A program made the position numbers and the translations under genes. The notes under the pieces are model-generated. The model did not search any database, was not told the DNA's origin, and was given only the letters and a program-made list of their open reading frames with translations. A stretch of 64,000 bases of DNA from Liolophura sinensis (taxonomy: Eukaryota; Mollusca; Polyplacophora; Chitonida; Chitonidae): contig NC_088306.1 of the NCBI RefSeq assembly GCF_032854445.1, forward strand, positions 26,633,764 to 26,697,763. Reading direction: 5' to 3'. The first letter of the stretch is position 1; the number at the start of each line of letters is the position of its first letter. Below, piece after piece: positions 9,830 to 21,399 of the stretch.

Positions 9830-11370
9830 GTAAGAAATTTATGGGTGAGTAATAAAGCAAATTTTTTATTCCGATCGAATGAAACTGACTGCGAAGAAAT
9901 ATTACTATCTAGAGATGCACATGATGCTTATGATATTATAATCAACAAAATAGATGACGTTTACCCGTTAGGTTTCGCTTCATAAATACCAATTGAAATT
10001 CTAACAGGTCAAAGCCATGGCTTACTCTGACCAACCATGATTCAACTGAAGAGAAAAATATATAATATAAACAACACCTAAAGAGCAACAATAAAGAAAT
10101 AAAAGATGCATACAGGAAGTACAGAATTGATCTGAACCACATATTACGAGCAGTAAAAAGAAGTATTCGATCATAAATTTGATTCAGTAAAGGAAGGTGT
10201 AAATTAATAAACAATCAAATTAAATTAATATAAAAAAACCTCCGAACTCGTTCACAAATGATGGTGTTAACTCACCCTTTTAAACACATACTTTAATAAC
10301 GTCCCAAAGAAGGCCGCATCCCAGATACCACTTGCCTCTAATTGTGCCCGAAGATATCTTCCACCAATCAACCCACCAAACTTTTCACTAGTCTTTTGCC
10401 TTTTTTATTAAGATATTTGAAACAAAAGTGGCTGATAAACTAAAAAAGTGTTTACAAACTAATAAAGTACTTTTCAAAAATCAGTATGGTTCTAGGGGCA
10501 ACCATTGTACGGTCCATGCTCTGATTTCCGTTCACGAGAAACCTGTAAGCGCCAAATAATCATATAAATTTAGCTTATCTCATGTACATATTTCTTGACT
10601 CAGCTAAAGTATCTGATACAGTCGATCATAACATTCTCTTAGGAAAACTGGAACATTATAATATTACCGGTTTCATCCAGTAAATGGTTCGAAAGTTACC
10701 TTTTTAATATTTTCACTTTGTATTAACGATCTGGTATATGCATCTAACCTTGAAATTACTCTGTTTGCCGATGAAACCAGTGAGTTTGTATCCGACTCCG
10801 ATCCAGTATTATTTAATTAAAAAATAAGAGAAAATTTCAAGTAATTTAGGCGTTCTCATTCACATCAGAAATTTTCTTTCCAAAAACATTATCCATTTAT
10901 TTTTTATTATGCCCTTACACATCCCTTACTTACTTATTGTAACATTGTATGGGGTAACACTTACATCTCCCATCTGCTCCCTCTGATACGCCTTCACAAA
11001 CGTTCTATGTGACTGGTAATAACGGTCCATTGTTTAAGCAAACCAAACTCTAGCTAACTGAATGTATTAACGTATTCAAATAAACCAGTTAATTTTTAAC
11101 TGCCTCTCCTGTTTCAACTCCTAATTTATTAAACAATCATCCGTACACAATTACACCACGCGATCTTCATCAGTCAATTTCGAGAGACCTTTCCATAAAA
11201 CCAATCTGAGCTTCTATACTTGCAAGATGAAAGATCCCATAGAATGGAATAAGTTGCCCTCGGACCTATGGTTCTATTTCTCCTTTTAAATCGAAGTGGA
11301 TTTCCGTCATCCAGAGTTAAGAGTCTTTTGGAAGACGGACAGGGAAATATTTGAAGTGGCAAATAAGCAA
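9830..11370 (+). pseudogene. CR1/L2-like LINE remnant
   Basis: In order on the plus strand: a linker near 9980-10180 (SHGLL, KRKIYNINNT-like), RT motifs near 10400-10690 (NQYGSRGNHCTVHAL; FLDSAKVSDTVDHNILL, then GKLEHYNITG), a deletion, YINDL with a LFADE-type catalytic box near 10720-10790, and the C-terminal region near 10910-11010 (PLLTYCNIVWGNTYI). The order matches the reverse transcriptase of CR1/L2-type non-LTR elements. Many stops and an internal deletion make it dead. Confidence 0.7.
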
Positions 11371-11397
11371 TTAGGTTCCGGATTCTCTCTGAAAAGA

Positions 11398-11728
11398 ATG
11401 CTTCGGTGGCTTAATGTTTAAAGCGTCCACCTTGAAGTCGGGGGGCTAACCAAAGGCTTTAGAAATGGTACTTGCTGCTACCTCCGCTAAGCACTTACAC
11501 GCTAGATCAAGGAAACATCACTGGTTGGCCCGGTGTAAGTATACTATGACTGGGTGGGGTGTGACTGTCACGTCTGGTGTCTCTGGCATAATACTTCGGT
11601 GGCGGCAGCACTTTGGCGGCATGGACTCGCCCTGTCGCAGGAAGACACAATCTATATACACACACCTAATGACTGCCTGTCGTCGTATAACTGAAAACCT
11701 CAATATTTACTATCGAATAATATAAAGT
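11398..11728 (+). mobile_element. tRNA-like SINE, family C
   Basis: The head reads CTTCGGTGGCTTAATG with a tRNA-like layout, and the end has the GTCGTATAACTGAAAA block also found in family B at 18000-18250. It differs from family A in head and body. Confidence 0.6.
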
Positions 11729-13044
11729 TCGGTGATATGCAAGGTATTGTAGATGGTCCTATCTCGAAATATAAAGTTATAAATAACTAGAATGAAAATA
11801 ATATAAGTACTTGATACACACAGTGGAGAATTCAGAGAATTGTATGCAGTTCCCAGTTGAAAGCTGTGTACAAAATTAAAAGAATTTTCCTGGATTATAC
11901 AAATCATTTAAACGCTCAGTTCTAATACTGACATTACACACTATAACAGAAAATATGCAGTGTAGAAGGATTAGTAAAAGCTCTAGTCTTTTGAAAGAAA
12001 TAAAGAATGTAAACGTTTGAATGGCAAGTTAAATAACTCCACAAACATCTGTAAACGCGAGTCTAAATTAATAAATGGAATAAAAAATTAAACAAGGATA
12101 CTACGGCGGGAAATGATTTGTGCTGTTATTGTAGTTACCAAAGTTAGACAACATATTTCCTGTTTTTATCAGCCGGTAATTCTTTTGGACAGATTTTGGA
12201 CTAGTTTTTCAACATCTAAAAGGACAAATTAAGTAGTTTCACGGAGTAAAACATATATTTGCGTATGGTAAAACGAACGTTCATTTACTACACTCACTGC
12301 TTTGGCAATACATATAGTATAACAAAATCAAAACAGTAATCTCAATAATAGTATGATAATACATATAATTACAAAAACACTTATAGCTGGAAAACATAGC
12401 CAACATTAATGGTTCCAAATTAGCAGTGTCCAGCACATCGTCATTCCATGCTGAAATGTGCATTTAATGTTACAAAAACATGCATGGCACTGCGCTTTCT
12501 TCACGCAGGCTATGTCTCGGTCAGGGGAAAATAACGGAAATGTGCTATGAATAACAATTCTATTGTTACAGTGCTGATTTGTGTATCATTTCATTATTAC
12601 CGTGAAAATCTAAGTGAATTAGTTTTCAGTACCACAGTGCTGAATTTGCACGAGTACTACAGGCAGTGTTGATGGCTGATTAATGCAGGGCTGACAGTTC
12701 ACTATCACAGGGCTAATACTGTATGAGTATTGCAGTGCTGATCTTCCAGTCTTTATATAAGTGTTATAATGTTAATCTTTATTTGAGGATTGTTGATTTT
12801 GTATAATGATTGGAGCGGTGCATTGCAGTGTTTTATTTTTCTAAGAGAACGTTCTCTATCTCCGTCATGGACCACTATATTTTACTGGTTGCAAATTACT
12901 TGCTTTGTCCTGCACGACATTTGGCTTCCTACAGAAAATATTATGTTGTAATAGTAATGGTTTGGTTCAATTCTCCGTACCAAGGGTTATCAACAACGTG
13001 TGCATGAGGCTACGTTGAGGAGGGATACCTGCTAAGACTTGCAT
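11729..13044. other. No feature recognised
   Basis: AT-rich sequence. Open frames are short (60-65 codons) and show no domain or splice pattern I can support. Confidence 0.5.
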
Positions 13045-13290
13045 GTGGGACCAATGAGGTCGCATAAATTGCAATTAACACCACTGTATTTTTTATGGTT
13101 CTCTCATTATGTTTAAGTCATAGTATTAGAGGGTGTATAAGTAAATACTATGTAAGCATTTACATCAAGAGTTGGAATAAAACCCCTAAATGAGGTACAC
13201 TGACAGGAATCTGTATTTCACTGGTTACAGGTGAGCATTTGCGAAAAGTATCACACTGTCGTCACTGCTCTGGTTTTGTTCCCTGTGAAG
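13045..13290 (+). repeat. R1 dispersed repeat
   Basis: An unnamed repeat of up to about 270 bp. Landmarks in order: AAATTGCAATTAACA, AAGCATTTACAT, GGAATAAAACCC, a TTACCGGTTACGTG-like block, ATCACACTGTCGTCACTGC and TCTGGTTTTGTTC. No tRNA head or poly-A tail is seen. Other copies are listed separately. Confidence 0.6.
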
Positions 13291-13989
13291 CAATCTTTTA
13301 TACTTGCTAATAGTAAATGTGCAGACTCTAGCCACATAGACGCACAGGATCTAGCTGGGTACCATAGGTCGATAAGAGGAATGTTGAGCTATACCGTAAA
13401 GTGGGGTTCAGATGGCCGGTTTTCAAACGTTATTGTTTCCATGATCATTATTTGAGATTCATTAGGTCGATGTCTTGCTATGCTTACACCAAAGGCATAG
13501 TGAGTCTACCCAGAAGCACTATCTGAGAAAAAGGAAGTTTTGTTTTCCTAATAAAATAATAATATATGGTGAAGTAATGCGGTGGATAACTTCATCCACA
13601 ATGTAGGGTCAACTTGACCAGCACTCTAACAGTACATATTAAGGTTACTAAACCAATTGTGTTAACAAAGCAGCAAAAGTTATTAATTTTAATTATATTT
13701 GAATTGGATGGTTGGATTTCATATAAATACATGCACATCGTAAGCTGACGAATATACATTCTGATCTAACGACAGCAATTATATTGGGTTTGATGAAATA
13801 TATCAGGATCTTAGGAAGATTCACTCAAAGTTTTATCAAATGCACATGCACTTATGTCATGGAAATATAAAAGACTGCTGCTGAAAGCATCAATTGTCAA
13901 TGTCAAAACAATGGAAACAAAGTTTCACACTAAAAGATTGACACTGCATCATAATCATCATGTTTCGCGAGATCCTCCAAAGCTATACT
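13291..13989. other. No feature recognised
   Basis: AT-rich sequence without a supported gene or repeat. Confidence 0.5.
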
Positions 13990-14740
13990 TTTGCCAGGCT
14001 CTACCCATACACGTTTCCTAGCCGTTTTCAGTTCTTTCACAGACTGTACAAACACCTCGGAAAAGTTAGCAATGTTGTTTGTTCCGTTTTATATTTCGTC
14101 TAACACCTTTCGACGTTCAACTGGACATATCTCAGTTCTCCTGAAACCGCTGACGACATTGATTGCCATAACCTGTTGCATCCTTCCCACCAACTCGTTT
14201 AGTAGTTTGTGGAAGATATCCTTTCTTACGTCGTCGTCCTACGTCTGGGCGCTCGTTTCCACCTTGTCAACACGGCCTTCCAGTTGCTTTTCAAGGGCAT
14301 AAACACACTGACGTCTAACGGCTGGCGGAAGTGTGCGCTGTTGGTAGGTAGACATGTTGTTTTCAGAGCAGGTCTTCAGACCTTCCTGTGTAAAATGACC
14401 ATTTTCTTCATGTGGAGTGACTTTGACCATGGTCGAACCAACTTGACTTACATATGTTGTAGCCAGTTTGTGACTCTGTCCAGATGTTCATTAAGTGCTT
14501 TGCCTTGTACACCACAAATGGGGGCAGTACGTTTCCAGCCGCAGTAGAAGAAAACATGATAGAAGTGGGTGCCTTAGTGGAGTTTAAATTGCACTCCTCC
14601 TGTCTCTGTTGATACAGAAATTTGTCTCATCATAGTTGAATATATTATCTGGTGGTATTCCCTTCAAGATTGTGGATACATTGGCACGTTTTGTCGCAAT
14701 ATTCTCATAGAAGCGCAAAACTAGGAGTGTTCTTGCTGCG
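13990..14740 (-). pseudogene. pogo/CENP-B-type DDE transposase fragment
   Basis: On the minus strand, 14590-14735 reads ILKGIPPDNIFNYDETNFCI, the region of the first catalytic Asp in DDE_1-type (pogo, tigger, jerky-like) transposases. Downstream (14400-14580) follow a PTSIMFSSTAAG-like stretch and VLPPFVVYKAKHL, and near 13990-14200 a C-terminal block (GFRRTELSPVERRKVLDEI). Stops and frame changes show it is dead. Its N-terminal half is missing and the sequence ends at the minisatellite that begins at about 14782. Confidence 0.65.
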
Positions 14741-14781
14741 TTTGAGGAAGGAACGCACCAGTCATTACTTGGGATGTTAAT

Positions 14782-15175
14782 TGGCCAACTTCCCCCGACT
14801 GGCCAACTTCCCCCCACCGGTCAACTTCCCCCGACTGGCCAACTTCCCCCCACCGGTCAACTTCCCCCCACCGGTCAACTTCCCCCCACTGGCCAACTCC
14901 CCCCCACCGGTCAACTTCCCCCACCCCCAGCCAATTCCCCCCACCGGCCAACTTCCCCCCGCCGGTCAACTTCCCCCCACCAGCCAACTCCCAACACAGG
15001 TCAACTACCCCCACTGGTCAACTTCCTCCCACCGGCCAACTTCCCCCCACCGGTCAACTTCCCCCCACCGGCCAACTTCCCCCCACTGGCCAACTTCCCC
15101 CCACCGGCCAGCTTCCCCCACCAGCCAACTTCCCCCCACCGGTCAACTTCCCCCACTGGTCAACTTCTTAACTCT
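14782..15175. repeat. 18-bp C-rich minisatellite
   Basis: About 22 units of a GGCCAACTTCCCCCCACC-type 18-mer. Because 18 is a multiple of three, frames on both strands stay open (GQLPPT repeats on plus, WGEVDR repeats on minus). These should not be read as genes. Confidence 0.9.
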
Positions 15176-15429
15176 ACGTTACATAATATTTTATACATGG
15201 GCACGTAAAAAAGGAGATATTTTCAGGGTTTTGTTCATGTCATCATCTAATTACATAATTATGTCAGTCTAAATTAATGATTCTTTTGTGTATGTTGCCT
15301 ACATTCGCTGTCTTATGAGGGTTATTTAGAGCCTTTTATTATTCAAACCTTTCACGCCTAGCTACAATCTGTGGACTGAAATCCGCCGATGTAAAACATT
15401 GTCAATATTACAGAAAAAATCAATATTGC

Positions 15430-15690
15430 AATCAATATTGTCCAATACATTGCCTCGTTTTTAGGGTCCTGGATGAAACGTGTGCTGCTGTCGTCCCAAG
15501 ATAATACCTGCTGTGGACAAAGAGTGGTTTCTCACTGACCTGCTATACAAGCTGAACAACAAGTGAACACAGATGTATCGGCGGAAGCATTACAGCGTTG
15601 GAGATAATCGACCATTGGCCGTTGTGATGGGATAGACTGGACTCGTGCTAATCATTGTAACACTTGTAATTAGATTTTTTTTCGACCTGA
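15430..15690 (+). pseudogene. Decayed terminal exon of a third lectin-family copy
   Basis: After an acceptor-like TTTTTAG the sequence matches the terminal exons at 2841-3139 and 34625-34907: the triple-Cys start, the KERF-like block, a YRRKHYSVGDNRPLAV stretch and a hydrophobic segment. In-frame stops occur at AAGTGA (near 15567) and GGATAG (near 15632). No stem or lectin exon of this copy is visible nearby. Confidence 0.75.
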
Positions 15691-15779
15691 CATGCTGTGT
15701 GTATGAAAACGAATTCTGTTAAAAATGAACTGAGTAACGTTCAAACATGTGTAGAAGGTGATTTCGTACATTGGAAACC

Positions 15780-15985
15780 AAACACTACAACTGACATCGC
15801 GGAATCCTGACTATTTTGCATAGTTTTCGTGTTTCATAAGGGTGCTACTATCTGACATTCACATAAACAGATGGAATAAAACCTTAACTGAAATCAGCTG
15901 ACAAAGGGCAGAATCTCAACGGTTACGTTTGACCTTTTGCCAGATATCTCATCATCTTTGGTGCTCTGGTTTTGTTCTCTGGTTT
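15780..15985 (+). repeat. R1 dispersed repeat
   Basis: Shares GGAATAAAACC, GGTTACGT, CCATTTGCCAG-like and GTGCTCTGGTTTTGTTCTCT landmarks with 13045-13290. It is a diverged copy. Confidence 0.55.
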
Positions 15986-16037
15986 TGCTTTCTACGATGT
16001 ATGCTGTAGACATTCATAATAAATATCAAGGAGTAAC

Positions 16038-16306
16038 GGGGGCCTCCGTGGCTCAGTCGATTAGCGCGCTAGCGCAGCGTAATGCCCCAGGAGCATCTCA
16101 CCAACGCGGCCGCTGTGAGTTCAAGTGCAGCTCATGCTGGCTTCCTCTCCGGCCGTAAGTGGGAAGGTCTGCCAGCAACCTGCGGATGTTCGTGGGTTTC
16201 CTCCAGGCTCTGCCCGGTTTCCACTCACCATATATGCTGGCCGCCGTCGTATAAGTGAAATATTCTTGAGTACGGCGTAAAACACAAATCAAATAAATAA
16301 ATAAAT
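16038..16306 (+). mobile_element. SINE, family A, full length
   Basis: Runs from GGGGCCTCCGTGGCTCAG to an AAATAAATAAAT tail. The flanks carry an imperfect 14-bp direct repeat (ATCAAGGAGTAACG before, ATCAAGCAGTAATG after), consistent with a target-site duplication. Confidence 0.9.
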
Positions 16307-16593
16307 CAAGCAGTAATGTACTAGGGTCTAAGTGTTGCTTTGACATAATATTACAGAAGAAAATTTCAGCCAGACATGAAAATTGCTGGGAATATTATGT
16401 GAACAAGAGACGACCTTCATTTGGTGTTGGCGGTGAGATATATTCACACTCAGATAAGTCAGTTATCCATAAGTAACTTCAGTTACCTACTAGTAAAGTG
16501 TCATTCTAAGGTACACAGTTTTAATGTAGAGGATATGGGAACACACAAGAGGTCTAAGGACAGTCAGTACCAGGAATGACCACCCGTGTTGTT
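16307..16593. other. No feature recognised
   Basis: Sequence between a SINE and the Cys-rich reading frame; nothing supported. Confidence 0.4.
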
Positions 16594-16867
16594 ATGGAGA
16601 TTATCTTCATCTGGATAATAACTTGTGGCATCATGCGCCACTCACGTTTTAGCCCAGGACAAGCGCATGAATGTTGGCGATTTGGGGTGGACGTCCCGTA
16701 AGTGCTCGAAGGACGATAGATGGGGAGATAAAGCATGCCGTGAATTAAGATGTACATTATTATGTGCCAAGAGGAAAACCACGTGCTCTTTGTGCTGTAG
16801 TGGTGTCCCGTTGGACAGTATGCAGCTCTCGGTGTTGAAGGAAACTGGGTACAACGCGACGTCTTAA
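16594..16867 (+). pseudogene. Small Cys-rich secreted-type reading frame, frame-broken or split
   Basis: ATG at 16594 opens a hydrophobic, signal-like start (MEIIFIWIITCGIM) that stays open to a GTAAGT donor-like site at 16698. The adjoining frame (16625-16867) is rich in cysteine over its second half, with eight Cys between about 16703 and 16803. The two parts are in different frames and no acceptor is obvious, so this is either a broken small Cys-rich gene or a first exon next to an unrelated frame. No family is assigned. Confidence 0.3.
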
Positions 16868-17099
16868 TATGTTGTCCATGTAGTAAACTTCATTAACATG
16901 TATACATGGAGCTGTGTTGTGTAATGAAAAGTTGTATCCCCCAAACCATCACTCTTCCGCCGCCCCATGGATCAGTCTGCGCTCAAAGTCGTCTAGAAAA
17001 CATTCACCCCGTCGACGCCCGTCGGCATTCCTGAGGTGAAATTCGTCAGAGAAGAGAACGCCATGCCAGATTCGAAGTAACCGTTTTCTGTTCAGTTTT

Positions 17100-17766
17100 G
17101 ATTGTTAAATACATACGAGTAAAAGAACTATTTACACATCTATATAAATGACGAGGTCAAAATATTTGTATCTGGTCTTTAATACCGGAAGAGTAAACAG
17201 TGTGTATAATTGTGTATAATCTGATTCGTGATATTCTAAAGATAACCTACCGCAAACAACTGAAGACTTTCGTTTGCATACTTTCCATTCTTTCCGGTAA
17301 ACGGTTCTGGTAAACAGTCTTACTAAACATTTGATATGTGACAAGCTTTTAGAAGATTTTCAGGTGCGTTTTAATAACCCCAGGAATCTGATAGATTGAT
17401 TCGCAATATATTTAGCACGTGTCGAGGTTAGTTTGTTAGATTCACACCAAGATTTTTGACCTAGTGTAATGTGGATAATGTGTTTGATCCTAGACTATAC
17501 TAAAATAGCTGGACATTCTTTATTTGAGTGAAATTAATCAAAAGGCTTTTAGACGCATTCGGTTTTAGTTTCAAATAACGGCATCAGTGAACAAAATTGT
17601 TAAAACTTGATTGCAGTTGAACAGAATCATTGACATCTGAAACACTTTTGAAAATGTTGTCGTCAACGGCAAAAAGTAGACATTTAGAGTGAGCAAGTTG
17701 CAACGACAAATCATTTACATATAGTAAAAGATGCAATGGTCCCAAGCTGGAGTTCTGGGTGAGCAT
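17100..17766 (-). pseudogene. LINE reverse-transcriptase remnant (copy 1 of a direct pair)
   Basis: The minus strand reads SSLGPLHLLLYVNDLSLQLA and then LLFAVDDNIFKSVSD, the region around the catalytic Asp pair of a jockey/CR1-type RT, followed by a KNLGVNL-like stretch. The same 650-bp sequence recurs at 19985-20700 in the same orientation. The frame is broken. Confidence 0.65.
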
Positions 17767-17767
17767 T

Positions 17768-17885
17768 AGACCTTCTCACATTCGGCCGGAGAGGAAGACA
17801 GCATGAGCTGGACTTGAACTCATAGCAACCGCATTGGTGGGAGGCTTCTGGCTCATTACACCGTGCTGGCGTGCTTAACCCCAGG
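17768..17885 (-). mobile_element. SINE, family A, 5' half only
   Basis: Reverse complement of the tRNA-like head and early body (GGCCGGAGAGGAAG, GAGCTGGACTTGAACTC). The tail half is missing. It abuts the LINE remnant. Confidence 0.75.
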
Positions 17886-17940
17886 GTCACAGAAAAACTT
17901 GGGTTATTCTAGAACAGTCTAGGAAACTTTCGGCCTGAGA

Positions 17941-17990
17941 CACTTTGAAAATATAAAAGTACATGTACGTACTTTTATGTTTTCAAAGTG
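17941..17990. repeat. 50-bp near-perfect palindrome
   Basis: The 50 bases from CACTTTGAAAAT to TTTTCAAAGTG are almost identical to their own reverse complement, with only a few mismatched pairs around the centre. The right arm end is the target of the adjacent family B SINE. Confidence 0.85.
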
Positions 17991-17995
17991 TGTCA

Positions 17996-18250
17996 CCGGC
18001 CCGGATAGCACAGTTGGTAGAGCGTCCGATTCGGGACTGGTTGACCCGTATCAGTATAATGGCTCGGGCGGGGCGGCTTACTTGCCTTCGGTAAGTCGTC
18101 TCAGTGATGCAGCACTAAATAAAAGAGCGGTGGAAATCCGTCCTGCAACAAGAAGGCACATTACACGTGCATGCACCCTAATAATTCCTTCGTCGTCATA
18201 TGACTGAAAAATTGTTGAGTACGACGTTAAACCCCAAGCACTCACTCACT
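17996..18250 (+). mobile_element. tRNA-like SINE, family B, with perfect target duplication
   Basis: The head CCCGGATAGCACAGTTGG resembles a tRNA A box. The body ends in GTACGACGTTAAACCCC and the tail is (ACTC)n. CAAAGTGTGTCA flanks it on both sides (17984-17995 and 18251-18262), a perfect 12-bp target-site duplication. Confidence 0.85.
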
Positions 18251-18262
18251 CAAAGTGTGTCA

Positions 18263-19984
18263 TGATCCCTAACACTAGAAATAGGCCCATCATAAGCGTG
18301 AGCTGACTATTTTTGCCCTATTCGCGTGTCTCTGCTACATTTTATGGTAGATGTGTTTTTCTGCTTGTGATGTTTATTGTATTCTGTCATCATTTTTATG
18401 TCGGTTTTCTTCACATATTGACTCAATTAATCCATGTGTCAAAAGGCACAAAAGTAGTCAAGTAGTCCTATTTGAATCTATTGTAGGAGGGAGTTCTGGA
18501 TCTGTCAAGGTGTGGTGTACTCCTTTTCCAGTGTCAAATCACCCGGAACTTAGGGCTGTCAAAGCATCAAGGTTTTACTTTTACATTGCTATGCCACCAC
18601 ATTCAAAGATAGTTGCAATTTAATCCTGTTGACATTCGCTGACCCTCCATTGTACACAAATGACAGCTAGTTTGTACACGAACGTTAAGTACCGCACCCA
18701 GGTCAATACGTAAACGACCAATCAGAATATGCCGATTCAAATTGTATTGTATTGAAACTAGAAACATTACTATACAATAGTCGATGTCTTGGAGAGATAA
18801 ATCAGCAGTTCTCGACGATGGTGGAAAGATGAAGTCGATCTTCAATATGTCACGTATATACATTATTTAAAGACAAGTGACTCTTATCGTTGTGTATTTT
18901 CCCCCCAACGTGTGAAGTAATGCCATCGATATTGAGCGTCGACGCAAGTGTGGCCAAGTAAAGGAGTAGAAGTTGGTTAGAGGTTTGTCATTGGAGGTAA
19001 GTAGGTGCAATATAGATCCTCCATTTAGTCCATTTAATCAAGTAATATTGACGTCATTTTCAAGAATGTGTTTTACATCAGAAAGAAAAAAGCGAGGGGA
19101 TAAGACGAACCACATATTGGTACGTTACTCCTGAGAAATTTTGCCAGTAGGTTTGTGGTCAAGTCACCCGAGACACTATTAATGTTGCGTTCAGCACCGA
19201 GTCAGCTTACCTCCATGCAGACGACAATCATTTCACTTGTAAATACATGTATATTGAACCCCCCAGAATGTACTATGCACTGACTCCTTTAGACATCCGA
19301 AGTGTAGACAAATTAAAGCCAGCGTCGATCAACTATCGCTTACTATTGAACAAGCCATTTATACATTGGGACCGAACCAAGTTCCGCCCGGCATTCAGTT
19401 TGAAGAAACTTTTGCACTTCCACATTATAATTGCACATTATTATCGCACATTATTAGATGATTTAGAAATAGTTATCACATTTCACAAACCGATGGAATA
19501 TAGTCTTAGTATAAGAACATCATATGTTCATTGACATAAAGTGTAATCTTGTCATCTTTACGTTATCGAGACCTGAACTATTTAGTTCACTTTAGTTTAG
19601 CTTATTTACTCATTCTCATGCAGGCAGCAAGATTCATTTGCAGAGATAATAGCAAACTGAGTGATAACAGATAGGAATAAGTGGGAAAAGGGACATTGTA
19701 TATGCACAACTTAAGAGATATGTAATTGTACAGATTTATCACCAAACATGTGAGTGCTGAAAAACACAAAGTGCTTCATTTGGATTTGAAACGTTTTAAA
19801 GCGTTAAAATATTGATGTAATTGTTTTTAAAATGTTGTAAATCTGTAAATATGTCGATGTTCGATCTGGAATACAGTTGGTTAAAAAATCCTTGAATCGT
19901 ACTGAAGCATGGTTCTTCCGCACCAACAAACCACTAGATGGACTGTAAAACAAATTTTTAGAAGGTTGTCCGGACAGGTGCTCT
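18263..19984. other. No feature recognised
   Basis: A 1.7-kb stretch with only short open frames (90, 86 and 95 codons) that show no domain. No repeat family was recognised. Confidence 0.5.
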
Positions 19985-20700
19985 GTAAAATATTTTGATT
20001 GCTAAATATGTACAAAAAAAGAACTATTTGCACATCTATATAAAAACGCAAGGTCAAAATATTTGCATGTCGTCTTTAGTACCGGATGATTTTACCGTTT
20101 GTGTAATTGTGTATAATCTGATCTGTGATATTCTAATAACTTATAACAAACACTTAAAGAATTTCGTTTGCATATTTTCCATTCTTTCTGTGAACAGTTT
20201 TGGTAAATATTCTTATTGAACATTTGATAGGTTACAATCTTTTGGGAGATTTTCAGTTGCGTTTTAATAATCCCTGGAAGCTGAAAGATTTAGAAGGTGG
20301 AGAAGGTTAGTTTGTTAGGTACACACCAAGATATTTTCCCTACATTACATTATGTAATGTGGATAATGTGTTTGATCCAAGAGTATACTGAAATAGCTGG
20401 ACATTCTTTATTTGAGTGAAAAAGCATTTAGGTCCATTCGGTTTTAATTTCCAACCTAAGCACCAGTTAAAAAAAGTTGTCAAAATTAGATTGCAGTTGA
20501 ACACAATCATTGACATTGGAAACAGTTTTAAAAAAAAAAGTAGACATTTACAGTGAGCAGGTTGTAGCGACAGGTCATTTACATATAGTTTAAAAAAGCG
20601 ATGGTTCCGAGCTGGAGTTCTGAGGGACACCAGAGGCGCAGTAATCCAACCTGCCTCTGCACCTTTCACAACAACTCATTTTAACATATTGTCAGAAATA
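19985..20700 (-). pseudogene. LINE reverse-transcriptase remnant (copy 2 of a direct pair)
   Basis: A diverged copy of 17100-17766, extended at its 5' side by a GAEAGWITAPLVSL stretch and again carrying LYVNDLSLQPA. The Asp-pair region is lost in an A-rich run. It may be two remnants of one LINE family or a local duplication. Confidence 0.65.
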
Positions 20701-20879
20701 CCGAAACATCTTAACTTGTACACAAATAAGATACTGTCAGACATTCCTAAACATCATAACAAGGTATACAAATAAGATATGATTGGCGTTATCAAACGCT
20801 TCTGAATACTGCGTAAAGATGTACCTGTAAATTGTTATCAGTTCATATGACGTATAGTACGTAAAACATGTCAAATTCG

Positions 20880-21250
20880 TTAAAGTACACTCTCAGGTAA
20901 AATTGTGTCAGTATACACCCATAATGTGTGTAAATGGATTGTCCGAGGTCGCACACCCTATTAGGTGCAAATTTACATTTAGGTGAAAACCATAAGAAAT
21001 CCTATGGATTAACACCTTTTAGAAAAGGTGTACAGACACTTTCCAGAAGAGGTTTAAATCACTTCTTTTTCAAAAGATGTGAATTAACTCCTTATAGAAA
21101 AGTGTGAATTCACACCTTTTAAAAATGGAGTAATTTAACCCCCTATAACAAATAGTATGACGTAAGACCTTTTCCAAAAGGTGTGTTTATTTTTTGGAAA
21201 GTGTGTATTATATTAACACGGTTGGGATAAGATCTCTTTTTACCCCCTTG
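20880..21250. repeat. Cluster of short palindromes (ACACCTTTT...AAAAGGTGT)
   Basis: Repeated half-sites of the form ACACCTTTT and AAAAGGTGT face each other, for example TAACACCTTTTAGAAAAGGTG near 21020-21040, TTCACACCTTTTAAAA near 21110 and ACCTTTTCCAAAAGGTGT near 21168. No protein frame is present. Confidence 0.6.
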
Positions 21251-21399
21251 AGAAACAGTAACCATTCGTATTATTATTATTACATTATATGCCTCAAGTG
21301 ATACATATTTACAAGGTCAGGACAAAATTACATTACAGAGAATACACAGAACTGTGTGTTGTGGTTTGCTATGATAAATTTTCTCCATACAGATATAAC

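Noticed and set aside
14774-15272. Pro-rich frames (GQLPPT repeats) that look like a structural protein
   Set aside because: Produced by the 18-bp minisatellite. Frames are open on both strands, and a transposase fragment, not a gene start, lies next to it.
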